A DNA stretch of 64,000 nucleotides from Acanthosepion pharaonis (lineage: Eukaryota; Mollusca; Cephalopoda; Sepiida; Sepiidae), in assembly GCA_903632075.3 (NCBI GenBank), contig CAHIKZ030004727.1, positions 311,001-375,000 of the forward strand, written 5' to 3'. Below, in pieces: positions 44,241 through 54,699 of this stretch. The translations under genes and the position numbers were made by a program. The notes under the pieces were generated by a model. That model did not search any database and had not been told where the DNA came from. It saw only the letters and a list, made by a program, of their open reading frames with translations. The number at the start of each line of letters is the position of its first letter. The first letter of the stretch is position 1.

Positions 44241-44434
44241 AAGTAAAATGAATTAAAAGTAATCATTATTGTTGTAAAAAATCTCTGGCCTTAAATAACC
44301 TGCAAAAGGTTGATAAGCCATAAAAAACACATAGAAAACGAAGACTATTAGCCATGAGTAGAGAGTTCTATCCTCACTAGATGTCCAATCTATATGACAA
44401 AGTGGAGATACCTTACTAAATAAATAAATAATTT

Positions 44435-44570
44435 ATTTTACATCACCAGTTGCGCTTAAGCATGAATCAAACTGTCGTCATCTAGTGTTGATACCTATGT
44501 CTACACTGATTATATTTACATACGCTGTGTCTCTGATATTGAGCACCTGTCTCCCATAAATATAGCATAT
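44435..44570 (+). repeat. Unclassified dispersed repeat, second copy
   Basis: Counterpart of 8385-8530: 'cgcttaagcatgaatcaaac', 'gtgtctctgatattgagcac', 'cccataaatatagcat'. Confidence 0.5.
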
Positions 44571-44904
44571 AAGAGCAGAACAAGAGATATTCATTTCTTA
44601 TGTAGAATAATTGAACTTTGCTTGACTGTGAAAGTCTTCTGTGGTTGAGTAGGCTAATATCATGCCCGGCAATACGGTAGTTTTCTCTAAAATAGAGACG
44701 CGGGTTTTTTAGTCCTAGGCCGGTAGACATAGATTTACATTGTTTAACTATTTGATGTCTGGACATGCTTGGAGATGTTTAGTTTTCAACCACATTTTAA
44801 TATGACACCAAATAGGGGTTAGCAAACATAAGATAATCATATAAGCACCTATTGTATTTTTGTCTTTTCTGTGTATATTATGAATAAAATAATCAAGATT
44901 AATG

Positions 44905-45040
44905 ATCGTCGTAGTCTAATAGCTGGCAAGCTGATCTAGGTGACCATGGCTTGCGGTCATATCAGATTGAAACACGTCGATCCTGGTCTGTACTTAGATG
45001 GGTGACCGCTTGGGAATACCAAATGCTATAACCGTGGATG
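44905..45040 (+). pseudogene. 5S rRNA-derived sequence with leader, copy 2
   Basis: Leader 'gtagtctaatagctggcaag', 5' body 'tgcggtcatatcagattg', a deletion of about 24 bases removing the box A region, then 'cctggtctgtacttagatgg' and 'gaccgcttgggaatacc'. Confidence 0.75.
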
Positions 45041-45160
45041 TTCAGGCCAAGTCATAGTGCAGATATAGGCCATAACTGGAAGCGTCTTTCAGACCATATC
45101 GTTCCACTGGGAGTAAAGATTTTTAGCTTAGGTGTGGGTTTGTGTTAGATCGCTGCTATA

Positions 45161-45428
45161 GTCAGCCTATGAACTTTCATCCCACCCTCGTACCTGGAAA
45201 GAAACAATGCAGTTATTAATAAGAAGAGTTGAAATTAATGAATGCAAGGTTTCACAGCTCTAGCATCACTCCTTCATAGTCAGTCAATGAACGTTTCAAT
45301 CCACCTTCGTAGCTGGAAAGAAACAATGCAGTTATTAATAAGAAGAGTGAAATTAAGTCATGCAAGATTTCACAGCTCTAGCGTCACTCCTTCATAGTCA
45401 ACCTATGGACTTTTAAGTCCACCCTCCT
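45161..45428. repeat. 118-bp tandem repeat, 2.3 copies
   Basis: Units start at 45161, 45279 and 45397 (partial). Shared words are 'tggaaagaaacaatgcagtt', 'attaataagaagagt', 'tttcacagctctagc' and 'tcactccttcatagtca'. Confidence 0.92.
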
Positions 45429-45429
45429 A

Positions 45430-46734
45430 ATAATATTTTTCTAGCAAATGTTGCAAGGTATCTCCCAAGAAAGTCAATCAATAATGTGTTTTTTGCCGAA
45501 TTTTTAACAATTTTTTCTTCCAGAAACTTTTTTTTATTGATTCTGATTTTGCACTGAAAAATTTTATTTAAAAAATCTATTATTTGTTATATAAAATTAA
45601 TTTAATGATATTGTTATTCCTAACAACAATATCGACGATAAAATTTAATTTTGTAGTACTAATTTGTTTTTCTTTCTAGAATGTATTTTAAAAAAACTAT
45701 GTTGAATTTTAGTTTAACTTTCCGGTAAAAAACATAAAATATGAGTAATATTTTATACTACAAATATTAATGAAAATTCACTTTTTAAGAATATTGTTAC
45801 ATAAAGTTATTGTCATATAATTAAAGTCAATAAATTCAGTTCGATATTTTTAGATATCGTAAATGAAAACTATGAAACGGTAACCTTGCCTTAATCTTAA
45901 ACCACGCATTTTAAAGAGATGTTTTTCCAGGCCTCTAAAAAAAAGTATATTTACGACAAAATAAGCCGGTATAATAATAATTTATTTCTAATCAATCAAA
46001 TAAATAAATTAAAAACAACTTTCTTTCATGTTTATTTTGTTTGAAGTCACATTTTTGTCCCAGAATTAACAGTTGATATAAATTTTGTTTTCTTAAAACT
46101 GTTTTAACGTGGTTAATTAATTCAAATATTAAAATGCATATATATTTCGCACACCTTGTTAACGAGTTGAGATGTGATGGACACGAAACTCCGCCAAATT
46201 ATACATTAATTCTAAGGAAATCTTAGTTAAGAAAAATATATCAAGATAATGGAAATTAACTTTTCAAGTCAAATTAATTAGGCTCTTCATCAGTACATTT
46301 TCATTTGAATTTCTTAAGTCGACTACAGCAGGGAAGTACTGCAAGCACAAATCAAAATTAAAAATCTTTGCTTCAAGTGAAACGACCAGATTTGATATTG
46401 GCCTCCAGTTCCAGCCTTGTTGTATTATGACTTGGACTGAAGTATAGAACGCCATGTTACTCAAATGTATCTAATAAATATAAATATTAAAGTAATAAGA
46501 AATATAAAATATCACTAAAATATATTTTATTACATTCATTTGTCATTTACAAAGATAAACATTTTTTTTAAACAATCATTCTTAGACAAGCATTCTAATG
46601 TCGAAACGAATAGATTTACTTTTCTCTCTTGTGATGCCGATCGGAGAACAACGGTGTGGATGTGAATGGTTTTCAATATCGTTGGTAAGTTTTGAATGCT
46701 GTTTTCAAAGTTGAAATTTAGACAAAAAGTAGGG
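45430..46734. other. AT-rich DNA without genes
   Basis: Long T- and A-runs. The minus frame at 46264-46464 (66 codons, with EAKIFNFDLCLQYFPAVVDL) is more peptide-like than average but unrecognised. Confidence 0.4.
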
Positions 46735-46903
46735 TCGTTATCAAGAGGAAAAGCCCGAGGTGCAACCTCAGAATCAGAGATGTCAGCCTCGAAGAATTAC
46801 ATAAGTTTAAATATCTGGGAAGTGTTTTAACAGAGGATAGAAAATGTGACACTGAAATCCGAACACGCATTTTATTAGCGGAAGTTACCTTCCAAAAGCT
46901 AAG
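46735..46903 (+). pseudogene. RTE-type LINE, RT segment
   Basis: Reads EELHKFKYLGSVLTEDRKCD, then TEIRTRILLAEVTFQKLS. This is the KYLGSVLTEDG...I..RI...AFxKL segment of RTE RTs. It breaks off at 46903, where the dispersed repeat of 46905 starts, and RTE coding resumes near 47395. Confidence 0.8.
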
Positions 46904-46904
46904 T

Positions 46905-47260
46905 TGATTAGTTGGTTTTGTTTGGCGGCATATCAACACCTCTATGCGTTATTTATTGCCGAAATCTAAATATATTGAACACAATTTTATGGCTTCAACT
47001 ACAGATAAAATGTATTGCCGGCCATTTTATTTTAAAAACATTGGTAATTTTACTATAAATATGTATTGTTGATAATTTTACTATATAAAAAAATGTATTA
47101 GTTATTTTTACTATAAAAATGTATTTTTATACTTTCATTGTTTTGTTTTTGGGTTTCCTATTTGCCCAGAGCTGGGATCCAAGCAGGTGCTACCACACCG
47201 GGTCAGGGAACATCTGAGAACAACAGCAATTAATAGGCTGTTCTACTTTTCTTAAAACCT
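46905..47260 (+). repeat. Dispersed repeat TTGATTTTGYTT, copy 3, longest
   Basis: 'ttggttttgtttggcggcat', 'atcaacacctctatgcgtta', 'cttcaactacagata', later 'caggtgctaccacaccgggt'. It separates two parts of one RTE LINE, so it probably inserted there. About 60 codons of RTE expected between the parts are missing. Confidence 0.7.
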
Positions 47261-47394
47261 TCAATCTCTCAATAGTGATATCCAGGACTGCTAAGCCTGA
47301 GACATGAAAATTTAGAAACAAAGTCTGGTGAACTCTTATGTGGTATCAATCCTGCCACAGTGAATGCTGGTCGATCTTCTCTGGAATGAAGGGA

Positions 47395-47745
47395 AAAGGG
47401 GAGCAACACAAATATGGTTCTACAGAAGGATACTGAGAATTTCATGGATGAAACGCGTAAAAAACGAAAAATCTTAATGAAAATAAAAATAAAAAAAAAT
47501 ACACGCTTATACTCAGAAGTAGAAAGAGACAACTGAAATTTCTTGGACACATAACGAAAGAAGGGGGCTTTGAGAATTTGATACTCACAGGGCGTATTGT
47601 GGGCAAAAGGGATAGAGGAAGATAGCAAGACACCTACCTAACGAGCTTGTGTTAATGAATTGCGGGACTCTTGGCAAAGAAGTAAACGTGGTTAAGGGCT
47701 GCAAGAGATAGGAAGATGTGGAGGTCCATAATCGCAGTAAACCAA
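47395..47745 (+). pseudogene. RTE-type LINE C-terminus, continuation
   Basis: 'tggttctacagaaggatact', 'gaatttcatggatgaaacg', 'gaaatttcttggacacata' (KFLGH), 'tttgatactcacagggcgt' (NLILTGR), ending at 'gtggaggtccataatcg'. Frames are broken, but the order is that of 26497-26850. Confidence 0.7.
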
Positions 47746-47759
47746 GTTATGATTTACTT

Positions 47760-48110
47760 ACGAATATTGAGAATACCATAGACATAGAATGAAATGTGGA
47801 AGTTTTCAAGAGAATAAAAGTTGCAAGAAAACTGTTGAAAAACTGTTAATCAGAAAGAGCCAACTGAAAAAACTGCATAAGGAGGCAAAGGAATGGAGGC
47901 TTGGAGGATCTAATACCCATCAGACACATCGTTAGATGGAGGAATAAAAAGAACAACAATAAAAAGGGCCCGTAAAAGAGAAAATATTATGAGCAAAAAA
48001 AAAAATAAAAAAGCTGTAAGGCATTACGAATCGCCAACGTTCTGAATGAATAAGAAACACACACGAAGACAGAAGAAGGGAAAAGGAAAATCACAGAAAG
48101 TTTAGGGTTG
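47760..48110 (+). pseudogene. RTE-type LINE C-terminus, further copy
   Basis: 'tgagaataccatagacatag', 'gaaagagccaactgaaa', 'cttggaggatctaatac' (LEDLI), 'cgttctgaatga' and 'agaagacagaagaag'-like purine end. A second, more decayed C-terminus in the same orientation. Confidence 0.5.
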
Positions 48111-48184
48111 ATAATGATATCTAAGACCAGTAAAAAAATTGGAAAAATCTGGTAGTAAATACAAAAGGCAGGATCGAAATTACT

Positions 48185-48436
48185 AAGGCTAACATCCGAA
48201 CAGAAGATAATGGTACAAAAACACGAGTGTCATTAAGGAAAGCTTGGAGAATTTGTTACTCACAGGACAAGTCGAGGGACAGCGGAAGACAGGACTGAGA
48301 AGCTTGTGTGAATGAATTGGGGAAACTGGAGGTGCAAAGCTTAACAAAGGAATAAATATTGCTAAGGGCTTCACGGACTAGAAGGCTCTGGAAAGACATA
48401 ATCGTACACATCCTGAAGGAACACAGCAAAGAAGAA
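48185..48436 (+). pseudogene. RTE-type LINE C-terminus, third stacked copy
   Basis: 'gcttggagaatttgttactc' (LENLLLT), 'gaggtgcaaagcttaacaaa', 'ctctggaaagacataatcg' and 'ctgaaggaacacagc', the usual 3' words. It ends where minus-strand LINE copy H begins. Confidence 0.55.
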
Positions 48437-48439
48437 CCA

Positions 48440-48830
48440 GGGTTTGTTTCCGGAGAGGAAAGAACATCAGAACAATTACCATGAAAATATTTATAGAAAA
48501 GGCACATGGAAGCTACTTTACGGCGGTGAAAAAGTGACTGCAACCGAGATGCCAGCTCAGGACTAATAACATTGCAGATTCTTCTTTGGATATTATCAAG
48601 AATCTCTAAATATATAGCCGGAGCACCAGACCATATATGGCAGTAATATTCAAAGCATGGGCAAATTGTAAACTTATAAATATGTAAGATAGATTCTTGC
48701 GGGAAAAAAATTGTCTAGCATTACAGAGTGAACCAACTTTCTTAGCTTCAGATCTAGAAATTGATTCAATTTAATCTTTTTTTATTTCATCTCAACGGAA
48801 AACATCAGTCCGGGAAGGGGCGGTGATTTT
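48440..48830 (-). pseudogene. EN-RT LINE copy H
   Basis: Minus frame 48256-48543 includes MQSLFHRRKVASMCLFYKYF and HGNCSDVLSS; upstream come the IYKSTI- and KKVGSLC-type words in another frame. The 3' part after HGNCSD is cut off at the junction with the RTE fragment. Confidence 0.75.
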
Positions 48831-48979
48831 GCTATCATTCGTGGGCCTCTATTCTTAATTTGGTTTTAATTAACCCATTAGTACTAACCGTTCCTTTTCA
48901 GCGATTTTACTGGATATTTAAAGAAAATAATATTATTAATACCATGTTTTGCAGTTAACACTCAGACAGTCAGTTATGT

Positions 48980-49275
48980 GCAATGCGTTATACCCGCTTA
49001 GGCGATCATGTATCTTTCGATACATGACTGACGAGGCAAATTTTTTCCTGCACTAAATTGTCATTTCTTTCTGCGGTAGACCAGTTGCCGTCCCAGGCTA
49101 TAGAACACGGTCTGTCTTGTTATTTATCCATACCTGGGGGACAGAAGAAGAGGATTCATGCCTTTCCCAAGGGTATTAGCGCGTAAGTGAATGCAATGGA
49201 TTCGACTGAAATTCGAATTCGGCTCTCCGATTCCTCAATCCGAGCAGTTATTCATTACTCCACCATGCCTCTTCT
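48980..49275 (-). repeat. SINE with tRNA-like head, inverted copy
   Basis: Minus strand: head 'ggtggagtaatgaataact' and 'gaatcggagagccgaattcg', tail 'gacagaccgtgttctatagc', 'ggtctaccgcagaaagaaat', 'catgtatcgaaagatacatg', 'gatcgcctaagcggg'. Full-length relative of 35868 and 36781. Confidence 0.8.
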
Positions 49276-49277
49276 AC

Positions 49278-49560
49278 TTTATAACGGGTGAGAGCGATGG
49301 TAGAAGGATTTATTCTCCCTATTTATGTCCCCCACCCCTTCATGGGCATTAATATATTTCTATATAATAACACCGTAGTTCATGCACGGAACAGAATGAC
49401 TGAAAGGAAGAAAAATGACAAACATACTTTGTTCTCAGAGAGATTTTTATACTACTAAACTACTAAGACATAAATCAAACTATGTATATACATATATACA
49501 CGTGTACCACGCAGAGAATAATATATCACATATATCTACACAGCAAAGCAGAGTGTAAGG
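49278..49560. other. Unassigned, no gene seen
   Basis: AT-rich with TATA words and no motif. Confidence 0.4.
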
Positions 49561-49566
49561 AAAAAA

Positions 49567-49811
49567 AAATGAAGGATCTTACATATAATATAGAGATACT
49601 CCTGTGTCTGTAGAAGCCATGTTTAGGACTCCAGATTCAAATGGTACAGAATCATCCACTATGGTCCAGGTGAGGACATATTCCACGAACGGGAAAGAGC
49701 GAGTCTTGGGTTTTCCCAAATTGAGGACTGCGAGCTGGAGTTTTCTTCCTATATCAGAGAAATATACATCCCCGAAAGGAAACGGCACCCACAGACATGT
49801 AAACTGCTGGG
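49567..49811 (-). CDS. Candidate coding exon, unknown product
   Basis: On the minus strand a pyrimidine-rich 'ttctgcctccccag' acceptor near 49811 is followed by an uninterrupted frame of about 75 codons. It reads QFTCLWVPFPFGDVYFSDIG, then KLQLAVLNLGKPKTRSFPFV, YVLTWTIVDDSVPFE and GVLNMASTDTGVSLYY. It ends at TATAT|GTAAGATCC, a good donor; the stop lies just past it (TAA at 49579). The composition is protein-like. The plus strand is also open (49604-49891), so strand choice rests on the splice-like borders. Product not recognised; it could also be an unknown repeat. Confidence 0.35.
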
Positions 49812-49904
49812 GAGGCAGAAGATATAGCCTCTGCCCAGTCCATGGAGGCCTTCAGCTAAAAAAAAGCAACCTCTTGGTTTGGCTACAGTAAACTGACTGA
49901 AATT

Positions 49905-50128
49905 GACTACCGCTCTCGTCACTGTATGAAGTGACGTCATTAATCGGCCGTCATGTGACAAATGTGGCTGCACTAAAGAGTGATAATCGACTTCAGTATC
50001 TCTACAACATCTTGATCAACGCGCGTACTCCGATGGCGAAGGAAGGAGATTATGAGAAAGACGAGATCTGGAAGCTGGAGACTTCTCGATCTTTTTTAGT
50101 GCTTCTTTCAAATCTTTTTTTTCTTTAA
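49905..50128 (+). CDS. Candidate short coding segment with CRE site
   Basis: A plus-strand frame of 65 codons after a stop at 49904 includes SLIGRHVTNVAALKSDNRLQ, YLYNILINARTP and MAKEGDYEKDEIWKLETSRS, then degenerates into a T-rich end. GC is higher than in neighbouring DNA. The perfect CRE palindrome TGACGTCA is at 49932-49939. The inner ATG at 50033 sits in a fair context (CCGATGG). It could be a first exon with promoter, or nothing. No product recognised. Confidence 0.25.
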
Positions 50129-50144
50129 TGAAAGACATGTATTC

Positions 50145-50400
50145 CTTTTTGACTTACCGGTTAGATCACCGTAGTTAAGCAACTCTGAGTCTAGTCACTG
50201 CCTAGATGAGTGACCGTATGCGAATACCAGGAGTGGTGCAATGAATGACGGCTGGGTATGAGAAATCAGAGAGCAGAGTTCAAATTCCAATCGGGTTCGT
50301 TACATTCCCTTACACGCAAATACCCACATGAATCGAAACGCGACATGTTCACCTAAGCGTGTCATCTCTTCCCCTTACCAACACACATTGCTCGGTAGAG
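50145..50400 (+). repeat. Composite 5S/tRNA-like SINE, copy 4
   Basis: 5S part 'ccgtagttaagcaactctga', 'cctagatgagtgaccg', 'cgaataccaggag', then 'gtggtgcaatgaatgacgg', box-B-like 'gagttcaaattccaatcgg' and 'tacacgcaaatacc'. The order is the same as in copy 3. Confidence 0.75.
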
Positions 50401-50404
50401 CAAT

Positions 50405-50960
50405 GGCCCTTTCTTCCCCTTGATCTGCGGATGGTTTACGTCCAACAAAGAACCTTCACAGACTGAGATACGAATGACTTCTTGACTGTCACGAGCAGCT
50501 TACTCTTCTTTAAGAAATGCATGTAATACAGCTTGTTCTATATTTTTCAATATGAAGATATTTCGCTTCTTTTCAAAATGAATCATTCCATACCATATTC
50601 CTGTAGTTTAGCGTGGAAATAAATGCATTAAAGTTTCCGTTTTGCTTTTAGCAGGTAGAAAAAGAAAATTCTTTCAATAATCATAGTACACCTAATAAAG
50701 ATTGTAGAACATCTCTTTGAAATTTGATGAAACCAACATCTAAAAAATACTATTGTCTAAATTATTCGAAGAATAATGAAATTTCCTTTCATAAAATTTG
50801 TGAAAATTTGTTCGTCCATTAACGTTATTGCAATAAAAAGATTCAAAATAATATTCTTTGGCGTACTGTGAAGAATAACAAACAATTAGAAATTTAAATA
50901 AAATTATTGATTTGATATTATTGAATTCGTTTGGATAATAATCTAAATTCTGTAGTGGAT
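50405..50960. other. AT-rich DNA without genes
   Basis: No motif seen on either strand. Confidence 0.4.
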
Positions 50961-50966
50961 TTGGAT

Positions 50967-51106
50967 TTAATCTGTGAGTTAGTCGATACTCGTTTTAATC
51001 CGTGAATTACTCGAAGCTGGTTGCAATCTGTGAATTAGTCGATATTCGTTTTAACCTGTGAATTAGTCGATAGTCATTTTAATCTGTGAATTAATCGATA
51101 CTCCTT
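50967..51106. repeat. 28-bp minisatellite, 5 units
   Basis: Five exact-length units with the core 'ctgtgaattagtcgata', starting at 50967, 50995, 51023, 51051 and 51079. Variation is by substitution only. Confidence 0.95.
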
Positions 51107-51449
51107 TTACCAATTGGATTTCTTCTGTGTCACCACCACGATGTCACCGTTTTCTAAGATGATCAACTGTCAGGTAGATTATTTTTTGGTTCTTGAATCC
51201 TCTCTCTCTCTCTAAATTTCATGACCTTCTTCAGGCAAATAAAAGGAATAAATTGGTATGAGAGCTGGTGATGATAGATGCAGTGCTGAGAGATGTCGTC
51301 CTATCAAGTCTAAGGGTTTTTATTAGCACTTATCAGAAATTCACTTTTGCCAACAGTCCAGAAAGAAGTTTCAGGGCTCACTAACAAATACAAGAAAACG
51401 AACAATGAGACATTAAAAGAAGATAAGAAAAATCTATTACTTTTAATTG

Positions 51450-51478
51450 CCTGAAGAAGGACACGAGACCGGAAACGC
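51450..51478 (+). other. Hammerhead-like motif
   Basis: CCTGAAGAAGG, a short loop, CC and GGAAACG. Same layout as 4945-4973 and 54069-54103. No protein coding is implied. Confidence 0.4.
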
Positions 51479-51567
51479 GTGTAGCAGAAATATGAAGAAA
51501 ATTATAATATATATACTAAAACAAATCCACATTATAACCAAAAATGTTTGCAGCCTCTCTCTCTCTC

Positions 51568-51569
<2 letters not shown>

Positions 51570-51643
<74 letters not shown>
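51570..51643. repeat. (TA)n microsatellite
   Basis: About 37 TA units, with a second array of about 34 units at 51858-51925. Confidence 0.97.
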
Positions 51644-51646
<3 letters not shown>

Positions 51647-51853
51647 CAATAAAAGGTGCAATTAATTTACAAATTCATAAATTATTCATACAAAAAACAG
51701 AAAATTTATGCAACAGAAGTTTATAAAAACAAGGATCTTTTCATTCATAAACAGGTTCGGGGTTTTTGTATATTATTTGAATTGTTCGCGACGATGGATT
51801 TCTCACCAATTAAATCATTAACCTTTGTATTTGTTTTTTGTATGAATAATTCA

Positions 51854-51929
<76 letters not shown>

Positions 51930-52665
51930 ATGTGATTTCATATTTGTTCAGATCTTATGAACATACTGTAGTACTGGCTGCTCGATCAATGAATTACCAA
52001 CAAAACCAAAATGAAAAATTGTTATTTCCCGTCTTTGGTACCTATATTACAACTTCATCTAAAGCCGGGATTAAAAATCGGCTCTTGACGCCAAGGTGAA
52101 TTACACAACTACCTCAGCCACCAAGCCGGTCGGTTACCCATTCGTTTTTGCTGGAGGTTTCTTATTTTCCCGCTTGCTTTTTGTTTTACTTCCTTTTTTT
52201 TTTTATTACTTTTCAAATAATTCATTTTTATAATTATTTCTTTCTGCTGCCAGCATTATTATTATATTTTTTTTCTTCTCTTTTTTTTTTTATTGTTGGT
52301 TCCTCCCTTCCTTTAAGACATTCTTTCGTTCATTCTTTTCTTTCTTCAAGCCACTCTTTTCCATCCTGTCTGTAGCGACGCTAAACCTGAATTGAAAAGT
52401 AAATTCAAGCAACAAACACTTTGAACTTGCAAGAAGAAATGCGATTTAGAAAGCGTTTTCTTTTATAATTCATCAGAAGAGTTACACAACAAATAATGTG
52501 CAGGATTTCTAAGCAGAAAGCACAATGGCTTCTTCAAGTTTGATGTGTAAGAGACATGCCTTCCCTCTTGATGTTCCGACATACACGACACATTTTGGGC
52601 GTTTGTTAAGCGAAAATCTGTTGGAAGAAAATTAATCTTTTCATTTCTATCTCTCTCTCCCTCTC
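51930..52665. other. Unassigned, T-rich, one tRNA-like patch
   Basis: On the minus strand 52075-52135 reads 'ggcttggtggctgaggtagt' and later 'tttttaatcccggc', faintly tRNA/SINE-like. T-rich DNA at 52180-52300 gives shadow Phe-rich frames. Confidence 0.35.
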
Positions 52666-52670
52666 TCGCT

Positions 52671-53012
<342 letters not shown>

Positions 53013-53261
53013 AGTGAGAAAATAAGTGAAAATTATGAGAATTTTATGTATATTTGTTAGGAAAGAAGAAGTTCTGCCAAAAAGCGTACAATAGATAACT
53101 AAAGCTATAATATTAAAAAAATTTTAAAAAGTGTAAGTGAGTTATCTGGTTAGCCGATTCAAGATGATGAACGTTTTAAACTAAACTCTTGAGTCAGCTA
53201 ATCAGATAACTTGAACATTTTTAATCTATTGAAAATTATGATAAGAATATAGTTTTAATGT

Positions 53262-53400
53262 ATGCTATATGTATGTACTGAAGGGCTCAATATTAGGGAT
53301 AGAGCGTAAATAAATATAAAGGTAGACATCTAGGTCAAAACCCAGCGGCGACAGTTTGTTTCAACGCAATCTGCAGCTTATACTCAATCTCCAGGCCTTT
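53262..53400 (+). repeat. Dispersed repeat with terminal hairpin, copy 2
   Basis: Counterpart of 10835-10966: 'gggatagagcgtaaataaat', 'agcggcgacagtttgtttca', 'ctccaggcc'. Confidence 0.55.
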
Positions 53401-53522
53401 TGTTATAACTCGACTATTTATATATGCTGGTCAATGGTTACATCATGTGCAGGCCTGTTGCATTCTTCTAACGGCTATTGAGTGTGCAGTAACGGTTTGT
53501 TTCAAATTATTGCTAAAATTAA

Positions 53523-53549
53523 TACACACACACACACACACACACACAG

Positions 53550-53606
<57 letters not shown>
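53523..53606. repeat. (CA)n-(TA)n microsatellite
   Basis: About 27 CA units with one GA interruption, then 13 TA units. Confidence 0.96.
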
Positions 53607-53611
<5 letters not shown>

Positions 53612-53716
53612 AGGTGGTGTGTGTGTGGGGGGGTAAGCAATCCAAATAGATCCTATTAATAAAAAACTATTAAAACTGATTCATAAAAGAGAGCTCAATA
53701 TATTTATTTCAGAGCA

Positions 53717-54281
53717 TATAAGTGAACTACAAAAATGAAAGCCAAATTACCCCCATTCAGATGCCCATTTCGTCCCCAGGAGATTCTCCCTGGGACTTGT
53801 CAATTCAAATACATTTGTCTATATTTCTGAGATGAGGTATTATGTACACTATTTACATTATTCGGACCATCGTCCTCATCTTTGTTGCCATATTTATTGG
53901 AATGTCGAACTGAACCCTTTATTTCGCTCGCTGGGGTAGACTGTTCTAGTTCCACGTCCTATCTCTAATGGATGCCAGCTATCAGTTATCTCCTGTTAAT
54001 TCACCTCTCCAATTTCTCCACCGTCTTAACCAGGGCGAAATAAAGGGTTAAGTTCGACATTGCAACCACCTGAAGAAGGCCGGAGCGTACAACAACCGAA
54101 ACGTTGTGATAAATTATGGCAACAAAGATGATGACAATAATAATAATGTAAATAGTGCAAACATATTTGTATACGAAAATTTTCTTTAACAAACGTATTT
54201 GCATTGACAAGTCCCAGATAGAATCTCCTGGGGACGAAATGGCCATCTGAGTTGGGGTAATTTGGGTTTCATTTTTGTAAT

Positions 54282-54290
<9 letters not shown>
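53717..54290. repeat. Large imperfect inverted repeat
   Basis: Left arm 53717-53930 and right arm 54035-54290 are reverse complements: 'tttcgtccccaggagattct', 'gggacttgtcaat.caaata', 'catctttgttgccata', 'tcgaact.aaccctttattt'. The right arm contains the motif CCTGAAGAAGG...CCGAAACG (54069-54103); the left arm lacks that stretch of about 60 bases. The centre is about 100 bases. Probably two head-to-head copies of one element end. Confidence 0.88.

Positions 54291-54340
<50 letters not shown>
54288..54340. repeat. (TA)n microsatellite
   Basis: About 26 TA units at the outer edge of the right arm. Confidence 0.97.
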
Positions 54341-54345
<5 letters not shown>

Positions 54346-54555
54346 GAAAAAAAGAAAAACTTAATATTGTCTATCTAACCGTAATGTTTACTGAAGTCAG
54401 GAGCTTCGTTGTTTTTTATAGTATAAATTCTGAATAAATATGGTTAGAAGAAAATATTTTGAATAAAAACCTAGATAATAATCTATTATCAGGGAACATT
54501 TTAGAAAAATATTCAAAATTTTCTTACGAGTTTTTATATAGTAAACACATAGTTA

Positions 54556-54688
54556 TTCTCCAAGCATAAATTAGATGTGGCACAAGGCCGAAAGCATGTG
54601 GCATCTAGTGAGGATCGAACTCACTTTTCAGTTGTAACTGATTTAGCGAGACAAGCTTGCTAACCATTACACCACGCTGAGGTGCCCC
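54556..54688 (-). repeat. tRNA-derived SINE (family 2), copy 3
   Basis: Minus strand, the most tRNA-like copy: 'ggcacctcagcgtggtgtaa', 'tggttagcaagcttgtctcg', a T arm with GTGAG/CTCAC around TTCGATC, and a matching 'tagatgcc' acceptor end. The tail is 'ggccttgtgccacatctaat'. No anticodon arm can be fixed with confidence. Confidence 0.8.
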
Positions 54689-54699
54689 TGAAAGAAGCA

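Noticed and set aside
44482..44766. 94-codon minus frame as a gene
   Set aside because: It overlaps the dispersed repeat shared with 8385-8530 and has no motif.
46264..46464. 66-codon minus frame with EAKIFNFDLCLQYF
   Set aside because: Peptide-like composition but no recognised family and no supporting signal.
52075..52135. Fourth tRNA-derived SINE family
   Set aside because: Box A-like word is present but box B is poor and no second copy was found in the window.
54601..54688. Functional tRNA gene
   Set aside because: T arm and acceptor are good, but no proper anticodon arm can be drawn and the same unit with the same tail recurs twice, as expected of a SINE.
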